Assembly (NCBI GenBank): GCA_965222935.1
Contig: CBDCVA010000002.1
Coordinates: forward strand, 1,178,001-1,242,000
Direction: 5' to 3'
DNA length: 64,000 nt
Source of the DNA: CBDCVA01 sp965222935 [NCBI: Candidatus Latescibacterota bacterium]
GTDB lineage: Bacteria; Latescibacterota; CBDCVA01
In this document: positions 1 through 7,875 of the stretch, in pieces
Numbering within the stretch: the stretch's first letter is position 1
Layout of the letters: every line of letters begins with the position of its first letter
Made by a program: the position numbers and the translations under genes
The notes under the pieces: generated by a model
Database searches by the model: none
The model's input: the letters and a program-made list of their open reading frames with translations, nothing else
What the model was told of the DNA's origin: nothing

Positions 1-79
1 TGCGCTGGGGTGCCGGCACTTGAGGCAGTTTCTGCCGCGGCGTGGTGATCCCTACGATCCAGCCGAAACCCACTTTTAG
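1..79 (+). CDS. Sugar phosphate isomerase/epimerase, C-terminal end only (partial)
   Basis: The window opens inside a gene whose last 25 codons read to a TAG at 77-79. The tail (LGCRHLRQFLPRRGDPYDPA then ETHF) is almost identical to the tail of the next gene, which ends LGCRHLRRFLPRRGEPYDPA then ETHD. This is therefore the end of a tandem paralogue of the TIM-barrel isomerase that follows. Nothing more can be said about its function from the fragment. Confidence 0.75.
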   Translation, partial: ALGCRHLRQFLPRRGDPYDPAETHF

Positions 80-119
80 GCGCGAGCGCCTGTGTTCACT
101 CTCATGGGAGGACGAACCC

Positions 120-1060
120 GTGGACATCAGCTTCTCCACCGGCGCAGGCGGTAATGCTTGGAGTCTCGAGGAGTGCGCGAAGTGGGCACGCGAGAACGAT
201 TTTGACTGCGTGCGCCTCTCTACTAGCGGCGTCGCCGACCCTGAGCAGGTCTTCGAGGTGGGGCCCGACGAGATCAAAGAGACCCTCGCCCGCCACGGCC
301 TGTATCTTGCCGCGCTCTCCGCGCACCAGAACCTGCTTGTCGATGAAGAGGAGGACGCCGAAGCCGCCGCTGAGCGGATGAGGAAATCTATCGAGGCGGC
401 GAGCCTACTGGGCGCGCCCGTGGTCATCACCCAAGCCGGCGTGCCGAAGGAGTTCGTGGGGCGCTTCGCGGGCCGCTTCTACGGCATGTACTCGGCCCCG
501 CCCGGGGCAACTCGGACGACCGCTCCGTCGAGCTCGTCCAGCGCTTCAAGGAGCGCTACGCGCCCATCGTGAAGTTGGCCGAGGAGGTGGGCGTCAAGAT
601 TGGCCTCGACTGCGCCGTCCGCATGGGCAGCCTCGCCTGTAACCCCGAGATGTGGGAGCGCGTGCTCGATGCGGTGCCCTCCGACCATCTGGGCCTCTCC
701 TGCGACCCCTCCCACTGGCTGTGGCTGATGCTCGGCCCTCCCAAGGACCTCATCCGCACCTTCGCGGGCAAGTGGGTCTACGCCGACGTGAAAGACGCTG
801 AAATCGACCGGCGCATGCTCTCCCGCCAGGGCATCGTTGGCAACTGGTGGTGGCAGTACCGCGTGCCGGGGCGCGGAGAGATCAACTGGGGGACGACCAT
901 CGGCGCCCTCCTCGAATCGGGTTACGATTACGTCCTCTGCATCGAGAACGAGGACCGAGGCATACCGGGGCTCGCGGGCATCGCGTTGGGATGCCGGCAT
1001 CTGAGGCGGTTTCTGCCGCGGCGCGGCGAGCCGTACGATCCGGCCGAGACGCACGATTAG
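120..1060 (+). pseudogene. Sugar phosphate isomerase/epimerase (xylose-isomerase-like TIM barrel), frameshifted
   Basis: A GTG at 120 follows a GGGAGGA ribosome-binding site. The N-terminal half (VDISFSTGAGGNAWSLEECA onward) reads in one frame to about 500, and the C-terminal half (NSDDRSVELVQRFKERYAPI onward) in another frame to a TAG at 1058-1060. The switch lies at the GGGG run near 505-508; one extra G would join the frames as PPGGNSDD. The joined protein would be about 310 residues. It carries the AP_endonuc_2/xylose-isomerase-like pattern: acidic residues in LSCDPSHW, VYADVKDAE and CIENED that normally hold a divalent metal. The family isomerises or epimerises sugars and inositols. The two Gfo/Idh/MocA dehydrogenases downstream fit a carbohydrate or inositol pathway. 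The frameshift may be real decay or an assembly error; the intact reading on both sides favours a recent event or an error. Confidence 0.75.
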
Positions 1061-1177
1061 GACGCCAGCACTCCCCTCGCCGCCTGCGGGGCGGGGATGC
1101 CATCCTGATCCCGTTGAAGGAGGGGTTGGCAGGAGGCCAGATCGCGGAATCCGTCGCAGGGCAGACAGGGAGGAACC

Positions 1178-2566
1178 ATGAACCTGATCGTCATCGTTAT
1201 CGACTCGCTCCGGCAGGACCACGTGAGCTGGTACGCCCCTGCTTCGCCCGTCGATACACCCAACCTCGACCGCTTCGCCGCCAGTTCGGTCGTCTTCGGG
1301 AACATGTATCCGGAGGCGCTCCCCACGATCCCCATCCGCACGCAGCTCATGACGGGCCAGCGCACCCTGCCCCATCGTCCCTGGCAGCCGCTGGCACTCG
1401 AGGACCGCACTATCGCGGAGATCCTGAGCCGCGAGGGCTACGTCTCCGGGCTTTTCACCGATTGCTACCACTACTTCAAGCCCGGTTACAACTTCCATAG
1501 GGGCTTTCGCGTCTGGCGCTGGATTCGCGGCCAGGAGTACGATCCCTACTGCTCGGGGCCGCTTCAGAAGCTTCGGCTGGAAGACCACGTCAAGGAGAGC
1601 TACGATGCGGTCTGGCGCAGGCTGGTCGAGGCTTGCCTGATCAACGTCGAACCCTTCGAGAAGGCGGAGGATCACTACTGCGCGCGGCTGGTCGCCGAAG
1701 CCACCCAATGGCTGGAGGCCAACCGCGACCACGATCGCATCTTCTGCTGGATCGATTCCTTCGATCCCCACGAGCCCTGGACGCCGCCCCCCGAGTTCGA
1801 CCGCTACACTGACCCGGGCTGGACGGGCAAACGCCTGGTCATGCCACCCGGAGGCTGGGCACGGCACCACTTCGATGATGCCGAGATCGCCTACATCCGT
1901 GGCCTCTACGCGGGCGAAGTCGCCTATGTGGATCACTACATCGGACAGCTCCTGGGCGCGCTGGAACGGCTCGGCTATTTCGACGATTCCGTGATCCTCC
2001 TCATGTCCGACCACGGCCACCCCCTCGCCGATCACGGCAAGTTCCTCAAGGGCGGCGACCGCATGTACAACGAGTTGCTCAAGGTGCCCTTCATGCTCCG
2101 TTTCCCCGGCGGCGAGGGCGGCGGCACCCGGCTCGATGCGCTCGCGCAGTTCCATGACGTGACGCCGACTCTCCTCGATGCACTGGGGCAGGGGCACAAC
2201 ATCGACGCGATGGCGGGCAGGAACCTGATGCCGGTTATCCGTGGCGATGTTGCCTCGGTCCGCGACACCATCATCACCGGCTTTCACGCGGCACCCGACC
2301 GCTGCGTGCGGGACCAACGCTGGAGCTACATCTGCCGCCCCGAGGGTGAGCCGGACGAGCTCTACGATCTCCTACGTGATCCCGGCGAAGAGCACAACCT
2401 TGTGGACGAGCACCCCGACGAGGCGGTGCGGCTAGCGGGCGCCTTCGGGTCGCACTACGGTCTTGGCCTGGCCATGGGCCGCTTCGGCGACTATCGCGGC
2501 GAACTGGCGGCAACGGCCGTCAAAGGCGTACAGGGACGTTACGAGGTGGGTGGCACGCTCGCCTAG
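1178..2566 (+). CDS. Sulfatase-family (alkaline phosphatase superfamily) hydrolase, Thr at nucleophile position
   Basis: 462 residues, ATG preceded by GGGAGG. The fold is clear: an N-terminal strand with IVIVIDSLRQDH (metal-binding D9), SDHGHPLADHGKFLKGG around residues 277-293 (metal-binding D278/H279 and a lysine typical of sulfatases), and DSFDPHEPW near 193-201. The site that holds formylglycine in type I sulfatases (C/S-x-P-x-R) reads TIPIRTQLMTG, with T50 where Cys or Ser is expected. Formylglycine cannot form from Thr, so the usual sulfatase mechanism is not available; Thr is the nucleophile in some other members of the superfamily, such as nucleotide pyrophosphatases. There is no signal peptide, so it is probably cytoplasmic. 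It sits among sugar isomerase and oxidoreductase genes. Substrate is unknown; a phospho- or phosphonate ester is as likely as a sulfate ester. Confidence 0.85.
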   Translation: MNLIVIVIDSLRQDHVSWYAPASPVDTPNLDRFAASSVVFGNMYPEALPTIPIRTQLMTGQRTLPHRPWQPLALEDRTIAEILSREGYVSGLFTDCYHYFKPGYNFHRGFRVWRWIRGQEYDPYCSGPLQKLRLEDHVKESYDAVWRRLVEACLINVEPFEKAEDHYCARLVAEATQWLEANRDHDRIFCWIDSFDPHEPWTPPPEFDRYTDPGWTGKRLVMPPGGWARHHFDDAEIAYIRGLYAGEVAYVDHYIGQLLGALERLGYFDDSVILLMSDHGHPLADHGKFLKGGDRMYNELLKVPFMLRFPGGEGGGTRLDALAQFHDVTPTLLDALGQGHNIDAMAGRNLMPVIRGDVASVRDTIITGFHAAPDRCVRDQRWSYICRPEGEPDELYDLLRDPGEEHNLVDEHPDEAVRLAGAFGSHYGLGLAMGRFGDYRGELAATAVKGVQGRYEVGGTLA

Positions 2567-2642
2567 GGGCTTGACAAGCCAAAGGCGCGCACCTTCATAC
2601 GAACTTGGGTCGGAAGAAGACGATTCTCAAGGAGGACACTTC

Positions 2643-3704
2643 GTGGCAAAGTATCGCGTGGGGATTATCGCAAGCGGCCGGATCGCCAATGCTCACGCCC
2701 GGGGCTGGCAGGGCGTCCCCGATGTCGAGATGGTGGCGCTGGCCGACACCAGCGGGGAGGCCCGCAGAGCGTTCGGGGATGAATTCGGCATCTCGATGCG
2801 CTACGCGGACTACCGCGAGATGCTGGACAAAGAGAAGCTCGACATCGTCAGCGTCTGCTCCTGGCATCCGCAGCACGCGGAGATGACCCTCGCCGCTGCG
2901 GCGCGTCAACCCCAAGCCATCCTGTGCGAGAAGCCAATGGCAACCTGCCTGGGCGAGGCGGACGAGATGATCGTGGCCTGCGAGCGTAATGACGTCAAGC
3001 TCGCGATCGGCCACCAGCGCCGCTTCTACACCGGCTGGGGGGAGGCCAGGCGGCTGGTTCAATCGGGCGCCATCGGCGAGCCGCAGCGGCTGTGGTCGGT
3101 GGTGCGGGATGGGCTTTTGAACTGGGCGACTCACACGATTGATTGCATGCGCTGGGTGCTGGATGAGCCGGCCACCGAGTGGGTCATGGGCCAGGTCGAG
3201 CGCAAAACCGACCGGTATGAGTTCGGTATGCGCTGCGAGGACGCCTGCTGCGGCCTCATCGGCTTCGAGGGCGGTGTCCAGGCCCTCGTCGAGAACGACA
3301 TGACGCCATGGGGCTCCATCAACTGCACGATCTACGGCTCTGGGGGCATGCTACACATCGAGGAGAACACGGTCCGCTACATGAACGCCGGGACGAGCGG
3401 ATGGACGGAAGTTGACAACGAGGAGAACAACGCTTTCGTCGACCAGGCGGTGGGCATCATCGACTGGATCGAGGGCCGCACCGAGGACTACCGCGGCGAT
3501 GGCCGCAAGGCGCGCGCAGTCGTCGAGATCATGATGGCGCTGTACGAATCGGCGCGGCTGCACGAGGTGACCCGATTGCCTTTAGGGACGCGCGCCTACC
3601 CGCTGGACCTGGCGGTGGAGTCTGGAGGGCTGCCCGTCGAGCGGCCGGGGTGGTACGACATCCGGTCGTTCCTGGTCCGTGGCGAAGCGATGAGTTGGAC
3701 TTGA
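2643..3704 (+). CDS. Gfo/Idh/MocA family NAD(P)-dependent oxidoreductase (copy 1)
   Basis: The GTG start at 2643 has a strong AAGGAGGA site upstream and gives 353 residues. The N-terminal Rossmann fold starts KYRVGIIASGRIANAHARGW. The second strand (VEMVALADTS) ends in an acidic residue. The family signature CEKPMATCLGEADEMI follows, carrying the EKP lysine thought to help catalysis. The C-terminal alpha/beta domain includes the helix with NWATHTIDCMRW. Members oxidise or reduce sugars, inositols and related polyols with NAD(P). It is followed 52 bp downstream by a close paralogue, and the pair is probably one operon behind the sulfatase. The substrate cannot be told from sequence; nearby TIM-barrel isomerases suggest inositol or a keto-sugar. 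Confidence 0.9.
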   Translation: MAKYRVGIIASGRIANAHARGWQGVPDVEMVALADTSGEARRAFGDEFGISMRYADYREMLDKEKLDIVSVCSWHPQHAEMTLAAAARQPQAILCEKPMATCLGEADEMIVACERNDVKLAIGHQRRFYTGWGEARRLVQSGAIGEPQRLWSVVRDGLLNWATHTIDCMRWVLDEPATEWVMGQVERKTDRYEFGMRCEDACCGLIGFEGGVQALVENDMTPWGSINCTIYGSGGMLHIEENTVRYMNAGTSGWTEVDNEENNAFVDQAVGIIDWIEGRTEDYRGDGRKARAVVEIMMALYESARLHEVTRLPLGTRAYPLDLAVESGGLPVERPGWYDIRSFLVRGEAMSWT

Positions 3705-3756
3705 GAGCGGGGCTCCCGCAAGAGGGTCTGAAGTCAGGTCAAAGAGGAGGAATGGT

Positions 3757-4830
3757 GTGGCCAAGTACCGTGTCGGAATCATCGCAAGCGGTGACATAGC
3801 ACGGCGCCATGGCAGGGGCTGGAGTGGCGTGGGTGACGTCGAGATGGTGGCGCTGGCAGACACCTATGAAGGAGCGCGAAAAGCGTACGGCGAGGAGTTC
3901 AACATCTCCAAGCGCTACGAGGACTACCGCGAGATGCTGGATGCGGAGAATCTGGATATCGTCAGCGTCTGCTCGTGGCATCCTCAGCACGCGGAGATGG
4001 TGATCGCCGCCGCGGCCCGTCAACCTAAGGTCATCCTCTGCGAGAAACCGATGGCGACCAGCCTGGGTGAGGCGGACGAGATGATCGTCGCCTGCAAGCG
4101 CAACGGCGTCAAGCTCGCCATCGGTCACCAGCGCCGCTTCTACACGGGCTGGGAGGAGGCCAAGCGGCTGATCCAGGATGGCGCCATCGGCGAGCCCCAG
4201 CGCCTTTGGTCAGTGGGCCAGCAGGGGCTCTTGAACCAGTCGACGCACGCGATCGATATGATGCGCTGGCTACTCAATGAACCGCGAACGGAGTGGGTCA
4301 TGGGGCAGGTCGAGCGGAAGACCGACCGCTACGAGCGCTCCACGCGCATCGAGGATTGCTGCATGGGGCTCATCGGCTTCGAGGGCGGCGTCCAGGCCCT
4401 GGTCTCGAACGACGTGGTGGTTCCTGAAGAGGCCGCCATCAACTGCACCGTTTATGGCTCCGAGGGCATGCTCCGCGTCCGGCACAACACGGTCCGCTAC
4501 ATGAACGGCGGCACGAACGGCTGGAAAGAACTCGACTATGAGGACGAAGTGGTCCACGAGTTCGTCAACCAGGCGAAGGGCCTCGTGGACTGGATCGAGG
4601 GCCGCGTGGATGACTACCGGGGTGACGGTGAGAAAGCGCGGGCGGTCGTGGAGATCATGATGGCGATCTTCGAATCGGCACGCATGCGCGAGGTCGTTCG
4701 TATGCCGTTGAGGACTCGAGCGTATCCCTTGGATCTCATGGTCGAATCGGGAGACCTACCCGTCGAGCGACCCGGGCGCTATGATATCCGGTCGATGCGC
4801 GTCCGCGGCGAAGGGATGAGGTGGTTTTAG
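3757..4830 (+). CDS. Gfo/Idh/MocA family NAD(P)-dependent oxidoreductase (copy 2)
   Basis: 357 residues from a GTG start behind AGAGGAGGAA. It matches copy 1 nearly residue for residue over long stretches: the opening AKYRVGIIASG, the EKP motif in CEKPMATSLGEADEMI, HQRRFYTGW, and the end with LPVERPGRYDIRS. The two therefore arose by tandem duplication. Differences cluster in the C-terminal domain, including a small insertion (VVVPEEAA where copy 1 has MTPWGS). These lie near the substrate pocket in this family, so the copies may have different substrates. The gene ends 15 bp before the convergent gene at 4846. Confidence 0.9.
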   Translation: MAKYRVGIIASGDIARRHGRGWSGVGDVEMVALADTYEGARKAYGEEFNISKRYEDYREMLDAENLDIVSVCSWHPQHAEMVIAAAARQPKVILCEKPMATSLGEADEMIVACKRNGVKLAIGHQRRFYTGWEEAKRLIQDGAIGEPQRLWSVGQQGLLNQSTHAIDMMRWLLNEPRTEWVMGQVERKTDRYERSTRIEDCCMGLIGFEGGVQALVSNDVVVPEEAAINCTVYGSEGMLRVRHNTVRYMNGGTNGWKELDYEDEVVHEFVNQAKGLVDWIEGRVDDYRGDGEKARAVVEIMMAIFESARMREVVRMPLRTRAYPLDLMVESGDLPVERPGRYDIRSMRVRGEGMRWF

Positions 4831-4845
4831 AAGGGCGCGAACCGC

Positions 4846-5154
4846 TCAGGTGATCTGAAGGCCGGGCCCTCTCTCCCCGTCGTCGGGGAGGTACGGAGTG
4901 AGATCGAACGCGGCCGCGATTTCTTCGGCAACGGCTTGTGCGGTCTCTTTGGCGCTGCCAGGGCGTTCCTCCTCGGGGCCCCAGTCGTAGCCATCCAGGT
5001 ATGCGTCGGTGCCGATCTTGCCTTGAACCATGGCCTCGGTGTCGATGGCGATCTGAAAATCATCGGGTAGGGGCGCGCTCACATCGCCCTCGTCATCCCG
5101 CGCTTTCACCTGCGCGGGGATGTTCTGCCAGTACAGGATCTGAACCTTTGCCAC
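4846..5154 (-). CDS. Small 'virulence factor' domain protein (Virulence_fact-like)
   Basis: 102 residues starting MAKVQILYWQNIPAQVKARD. This opening and the acidic C-terminal half look like the short family annotated as 'virulence factor' (Virulence_fact, PF13769), often encoded beside a methylenetetrahydrofolate-reductase C-terminal-domain protein, as here. The family name is historical and its biochemical role is unknown. It lies 48 bp downstream of the MTHFR-like gene on the same strand, so co-transcription is likely. There is no signal peptide or membrane segment. A role as a partner or scaffold for the folate enzyme is inference from the pairing alone. Confidence 0.7.
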   Translation of the reverse strand: MAKVQILYWQNIPAQVKARDDEGDVSAPLPDDFQIAIDTEAMVQGKIGTDAYLDGYDWGPEEERPGSAKETAQAVAEEIAAAFDLTPYLPDDGERGPGLQIT

Positions 5155-5202
5155 GCTGCGCTCCTTTTGCTCTGCGACCTTTTCGATTCTCCGCTCGCCC
5201 CC

Positions 5203-7725
5203 TCAGCCCGGCGTAGGACCCGGCGCCTCGACGGCAAGTTTGATGGGTGGCTTCACGAAACCCAAAAGCTCGTTGCGCCACGACGACGTGTGCCCCAGGC
5301 TCGGGTCCTTGGGTAGATGTAGCTTGAACAGTTCGTCCATCGTGCCCCCTACAAGCGCCCGCTCGATCACCTTCCCCCAGTAGCACTGACGCGTCGGGTC
5401 CACCTCACACATGCCATCAGCGGTCGAACCGCCGCAGGGGCCGTTGATCTGGCTCTTGAAGCAACCGTCGGTCGGTTCGGGGCAGAGGTATTCCAGATCG
5501 GCGATACGGCAGTCCCCGCACATCTCGCACCCCAAGGCCTGTCTCTTGATGACTTCCTCGGCCAACGTGAGAGCCCGACCGATCCCACGCCTGTCCGACC
5601 GCCGAAGACCGACCTCCATAAGCTTACTGCCGAGACTGCCGCGCTCGAAGAAGACGCGGTGGATGGCCCCCATGGCGCGGCTCGTACGCGCGTAACCCCG
5701 CCGGCCGGCCGACTGGAAGGGTCCGTCGGCCAGGAGGCCATCGCCGCCGTCTCTGAAGAGGTAGAACCTATCCTCGGGCGCGAACGCCATCTTCCGCTCC
5801 CCATCGCCATCACGGTAGGCTTCGTAGTTTTCGCGCCAGTCGCGCTGGGCCAACTCGCGGCGCAGCTCCAATAGCTCGGCGACGTCCTCCCAGGCGGCGA
5901 GCCCACCCAGGTGCGCCCCGGCGTAACCCAGCCCACGAATCAGCACATCGGCCAGAAGGGCGGTGCGGTGCAGGCTCTGCTCTCGGTCGAAGGCGGCGAG
6001 TTGCTCGAAGCTCATCCTGCGGATGACGTTCTTGTCCGCTTTCGTGACCAGCCGTCTTCTGTGCTTGTCGCGTACGTCGCCCGAGACGTAGGCGCCGGGG
6101 ACGCGCCCGCGGTAGAAACCCAATACCGACTCCGGGCTCAGGACGAACGCGTTGCCCAGAACCGGCACGTCCGCCATGCCCGCCCTTGCCATGTAGAGCC
6201 GGAGTTCGTGGAACTTCTTGACGTCGAAGCCCACCTGCGTGATGAAGAAGCCCGCCCCCACGCGCCACTTCTTCCAGAGCTTCAGGCATTGACCCCAGAT
6301 GTCCGCCTCTGTGTACTTGAAGGGCGAGACGGCAGCCCCGCAGAAGACATCGGCCATAGGCCCTATCTCTCGCGGCGTGAACTCCGGAAAATCCAGCCCC
6401 TGCTTGAATGCGCGTAAGGCCCACAAGAGCGCCACCGAATCCAGATCGAACGACGCGCGACCTCGCGGCGGGTAATCCCCTGTTACGACGAAAAGGTTCT
6501 GGAGCCCGTGGCTGTAAAGAGCCATGATCCGGCTTTCCAGCCCATCGCGGTCGTAGCCCTTACAGGAGACGTGGACCACGGGCTGACGGCCCATGATGCG
6601 CGCGACCTCGATGGCGACCCCGTCCGGCGCGGGCAGCGGCTCGCCCGCGGGGGCATCGGAGAGGCTCAGGATGACCTCGGAGCCGCGCGCGGCTTCCGCC
6701 AGCTCGTAGAGGGCCGCTAGGTCGCCCTCGTGCGGCGTCAGTTCGAGCGTGAACACGGGCTCGGTACGCGCGAGCAGCCTCTCGCGGAAGGGGTTGGGCT
6801 GGGGTTTCCGGGTCTGTGGGGTGCCCTTGGCAGCATGGGCCCCGATGTAGTCGCCGAACCGCTCCTTGAGCGCCTCGCCTGGCTTCTCGACGACGGCCCG
6901 CACCAGGCGTAGGATCTTGGGGTCCACCAGGTCCGCACCCGAGATCTGCGCTGCGTCGCAGATGGCGGCATCGACCCCATACTCGCCGGCGACGCGCACA
7001 TAAGCTCGCTCCAGCGCCACTCGCCGGGGCAGCCCTTCGGAGATATCCGGTAGGGCAATGAGGATATGGGCACCCGCGATTGCCTCATCCTCCCCGATGC
7101 GCCTGGCGCCGTCGAGCACCTCTTTGGTGCGCCCCTCAGTGTCCGACCGCAGGGGCAGCGCGCCAAGGTCGAAGAACAACTCCTCCGCCTTGAAGCCCGA
7201 CTTCCGGGCGCTCTCGAAGCGTTCGCGCGCCGTCTCGTGGAGAGTCTCTGCGCTGGGACCCCGCGGCGCGCTGCCATCCAAAGGGGGTTCGGCCAGGCGC
7301 GTGACCAGACCGAACGCGAACCGTCGCCGCCATGGCGTGATCTCGTTCGGGTCCGTGCCGAGGGGCATGATCAGCGGCGCACGTCCGCCGCCGGTTCCCA
7401 ATTCAGCATACGTGCTCAGTCCCCCCTCCAGGAGCGATGGATCGGCGCTCGCCAGACACGGCGGGGCACCGCCACCACGCTCGCGCAAGAGCATCATAAG
7501 TGCCTGGACCGCGCTGGCCCCGGGGGCTGGCCCCTCGCGTTCAATCGCTTCGAGGTCTACCAGCACGTACTCGGCGCCGGCTCCCGTCTGCCGAGCGACG
7601 GCGGCCCCGAGCTGCTCCTGGGCCTCGAAGATGTCCAACGGGTCGTCGCTGGCAAGTTTGGCCACGGCCGCTCGGGTCAGCAGATCGCGGCAGGTGACGG
7701 CGCTACCGATACGAATCCAACTCAT
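5203..7725 (-). CDS. Pterin-binding/methylenetetrahydrofolate reductase fusion with Cys-rich MTHFR C-terminal domain
   Basis: About 840 residues from ATG at 7725; an ATG at 7761 would add 12 residues without conserved look. Three parts can be seen. Residues ~1-300 look like a dihydropteroate-synthase-type (pterin-binding) barrel: EYVLVDLEAIEREG, AVQALMMLLRER and a conserved AEELFFDLGALPL strand. Residues ~320-620 match the MTHFR barrel: PVFTLELTPHEGD near the start, then VVHVSCKGYDRDGLESRI and NLFVVTGDYPP. Residues ~740-800 form a Cys-rich end, with LGCEMCGDCRIADLEYLCPE and QINGPCGG, matching the MTHFR C-terminal zinc/Fe-S-like domain. Family knowledge says such proteins reduce or bind methylene-tetrahydrofolate and may work with corrinoid or Fe-S partners. 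The fusion suggests pterin capture and reduction in one chain. The small gene downstream is its usual neighbour. Confidence 0.85.
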   Translation of the reverse strand: MSWIRIGSAVTCRDLLTRAAVAKLASDDPLDIFEAQEQLGAAVARQTGAGAEYVLVDLEAIEREGPAPGASAVQALMMLLRERGGGAPPCLASADPSLLEGGLSTYAELGTGGGRAPLIMPLGTDPNEITPWRRRFAFGLVTRLAEPPLDGSAPRGPSAETLHETARERFESARKSGFKAEELFFDLGALPLRSDTEGRTKEVLDGARRIGEDEAIAGAHILIALPDISEGLPRRVALERAYVRVAGEYGVDAAICDAAQISGADLVDPKILRLVRAVVEKPGEALKERFGDYIGAHAAKGTPQTRKPQPNPFRERLLARTEPVFTLELTPHEGDLAALYELAEAARGSEVILSLSDAPAGEPLPAPDGVAIEVARIMGRQPVVHVSCKGYDRDGLESRIMALYSHGLQNLFVVTGDYPPRGRASFDLDSVALLWALRAFKQGLDFPEFTPREIGPMADVFCGAAVSPFKYTEADIWGQCLKLWKKWRVGAGFFITQVGFDVKKFHELRLYMARAGMADVPVLGNAFVLSPESVLGFYRGRVPGAYVSGDVRDKHRRRLVTKADKNVIRRMSFEQLAAFDREQSLHRTALLADVLIRGLGYAGAHLGGLAAWEDVAELLELRRELAQRDWRENYEAYRDGDGERKMAFAPEDRFYLFRDGGDGLLADGPFQSAGRRGYARTSRAMGAIHRVFFERGSLGSKLMEVGLRRSDRRGIGRALTLAEEVIKRQALGCEMCGDCRIADLEYLCPEPTDGCFKSQINGPCGGSTADGMCEVDPTRQCYWGKVIERALVGGTMDELFKLHLPKDPSLGHTSSWRNELLGFVKPPIKLAVEAPGPTPG

Positions 7726-7875
7726 AGCACGAGAAAGTACGCGTTTTCGGGCCAAGCACAAGCCGATGTTGGAAGCTCGGGCTGAAGCTTCCAGCGCGGT
7801 GGGCGCCAGCCAGCCTCACCTTCCAGCTCACCTTTCATTCGGCCGCCCTGGCTGGTGGATGCCTCCAACCAGGCC

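Noticed and set aside
479-2317. A 612-codon open frame on the minus strand, antisense to the isomerase and sulfatase genes
   Set aside because: It mirrors the strong codon bias of the plus-strand genes and shows no family motifs; the plus-strand sulfatase is certain.
2571-2600. TTGACA at 2571 as promoter of the Gfo/Idh/MocA pair
   Set aside because: No acceptable -10 box at 16-19 bp spacing; may still be functional but cannot be supported.
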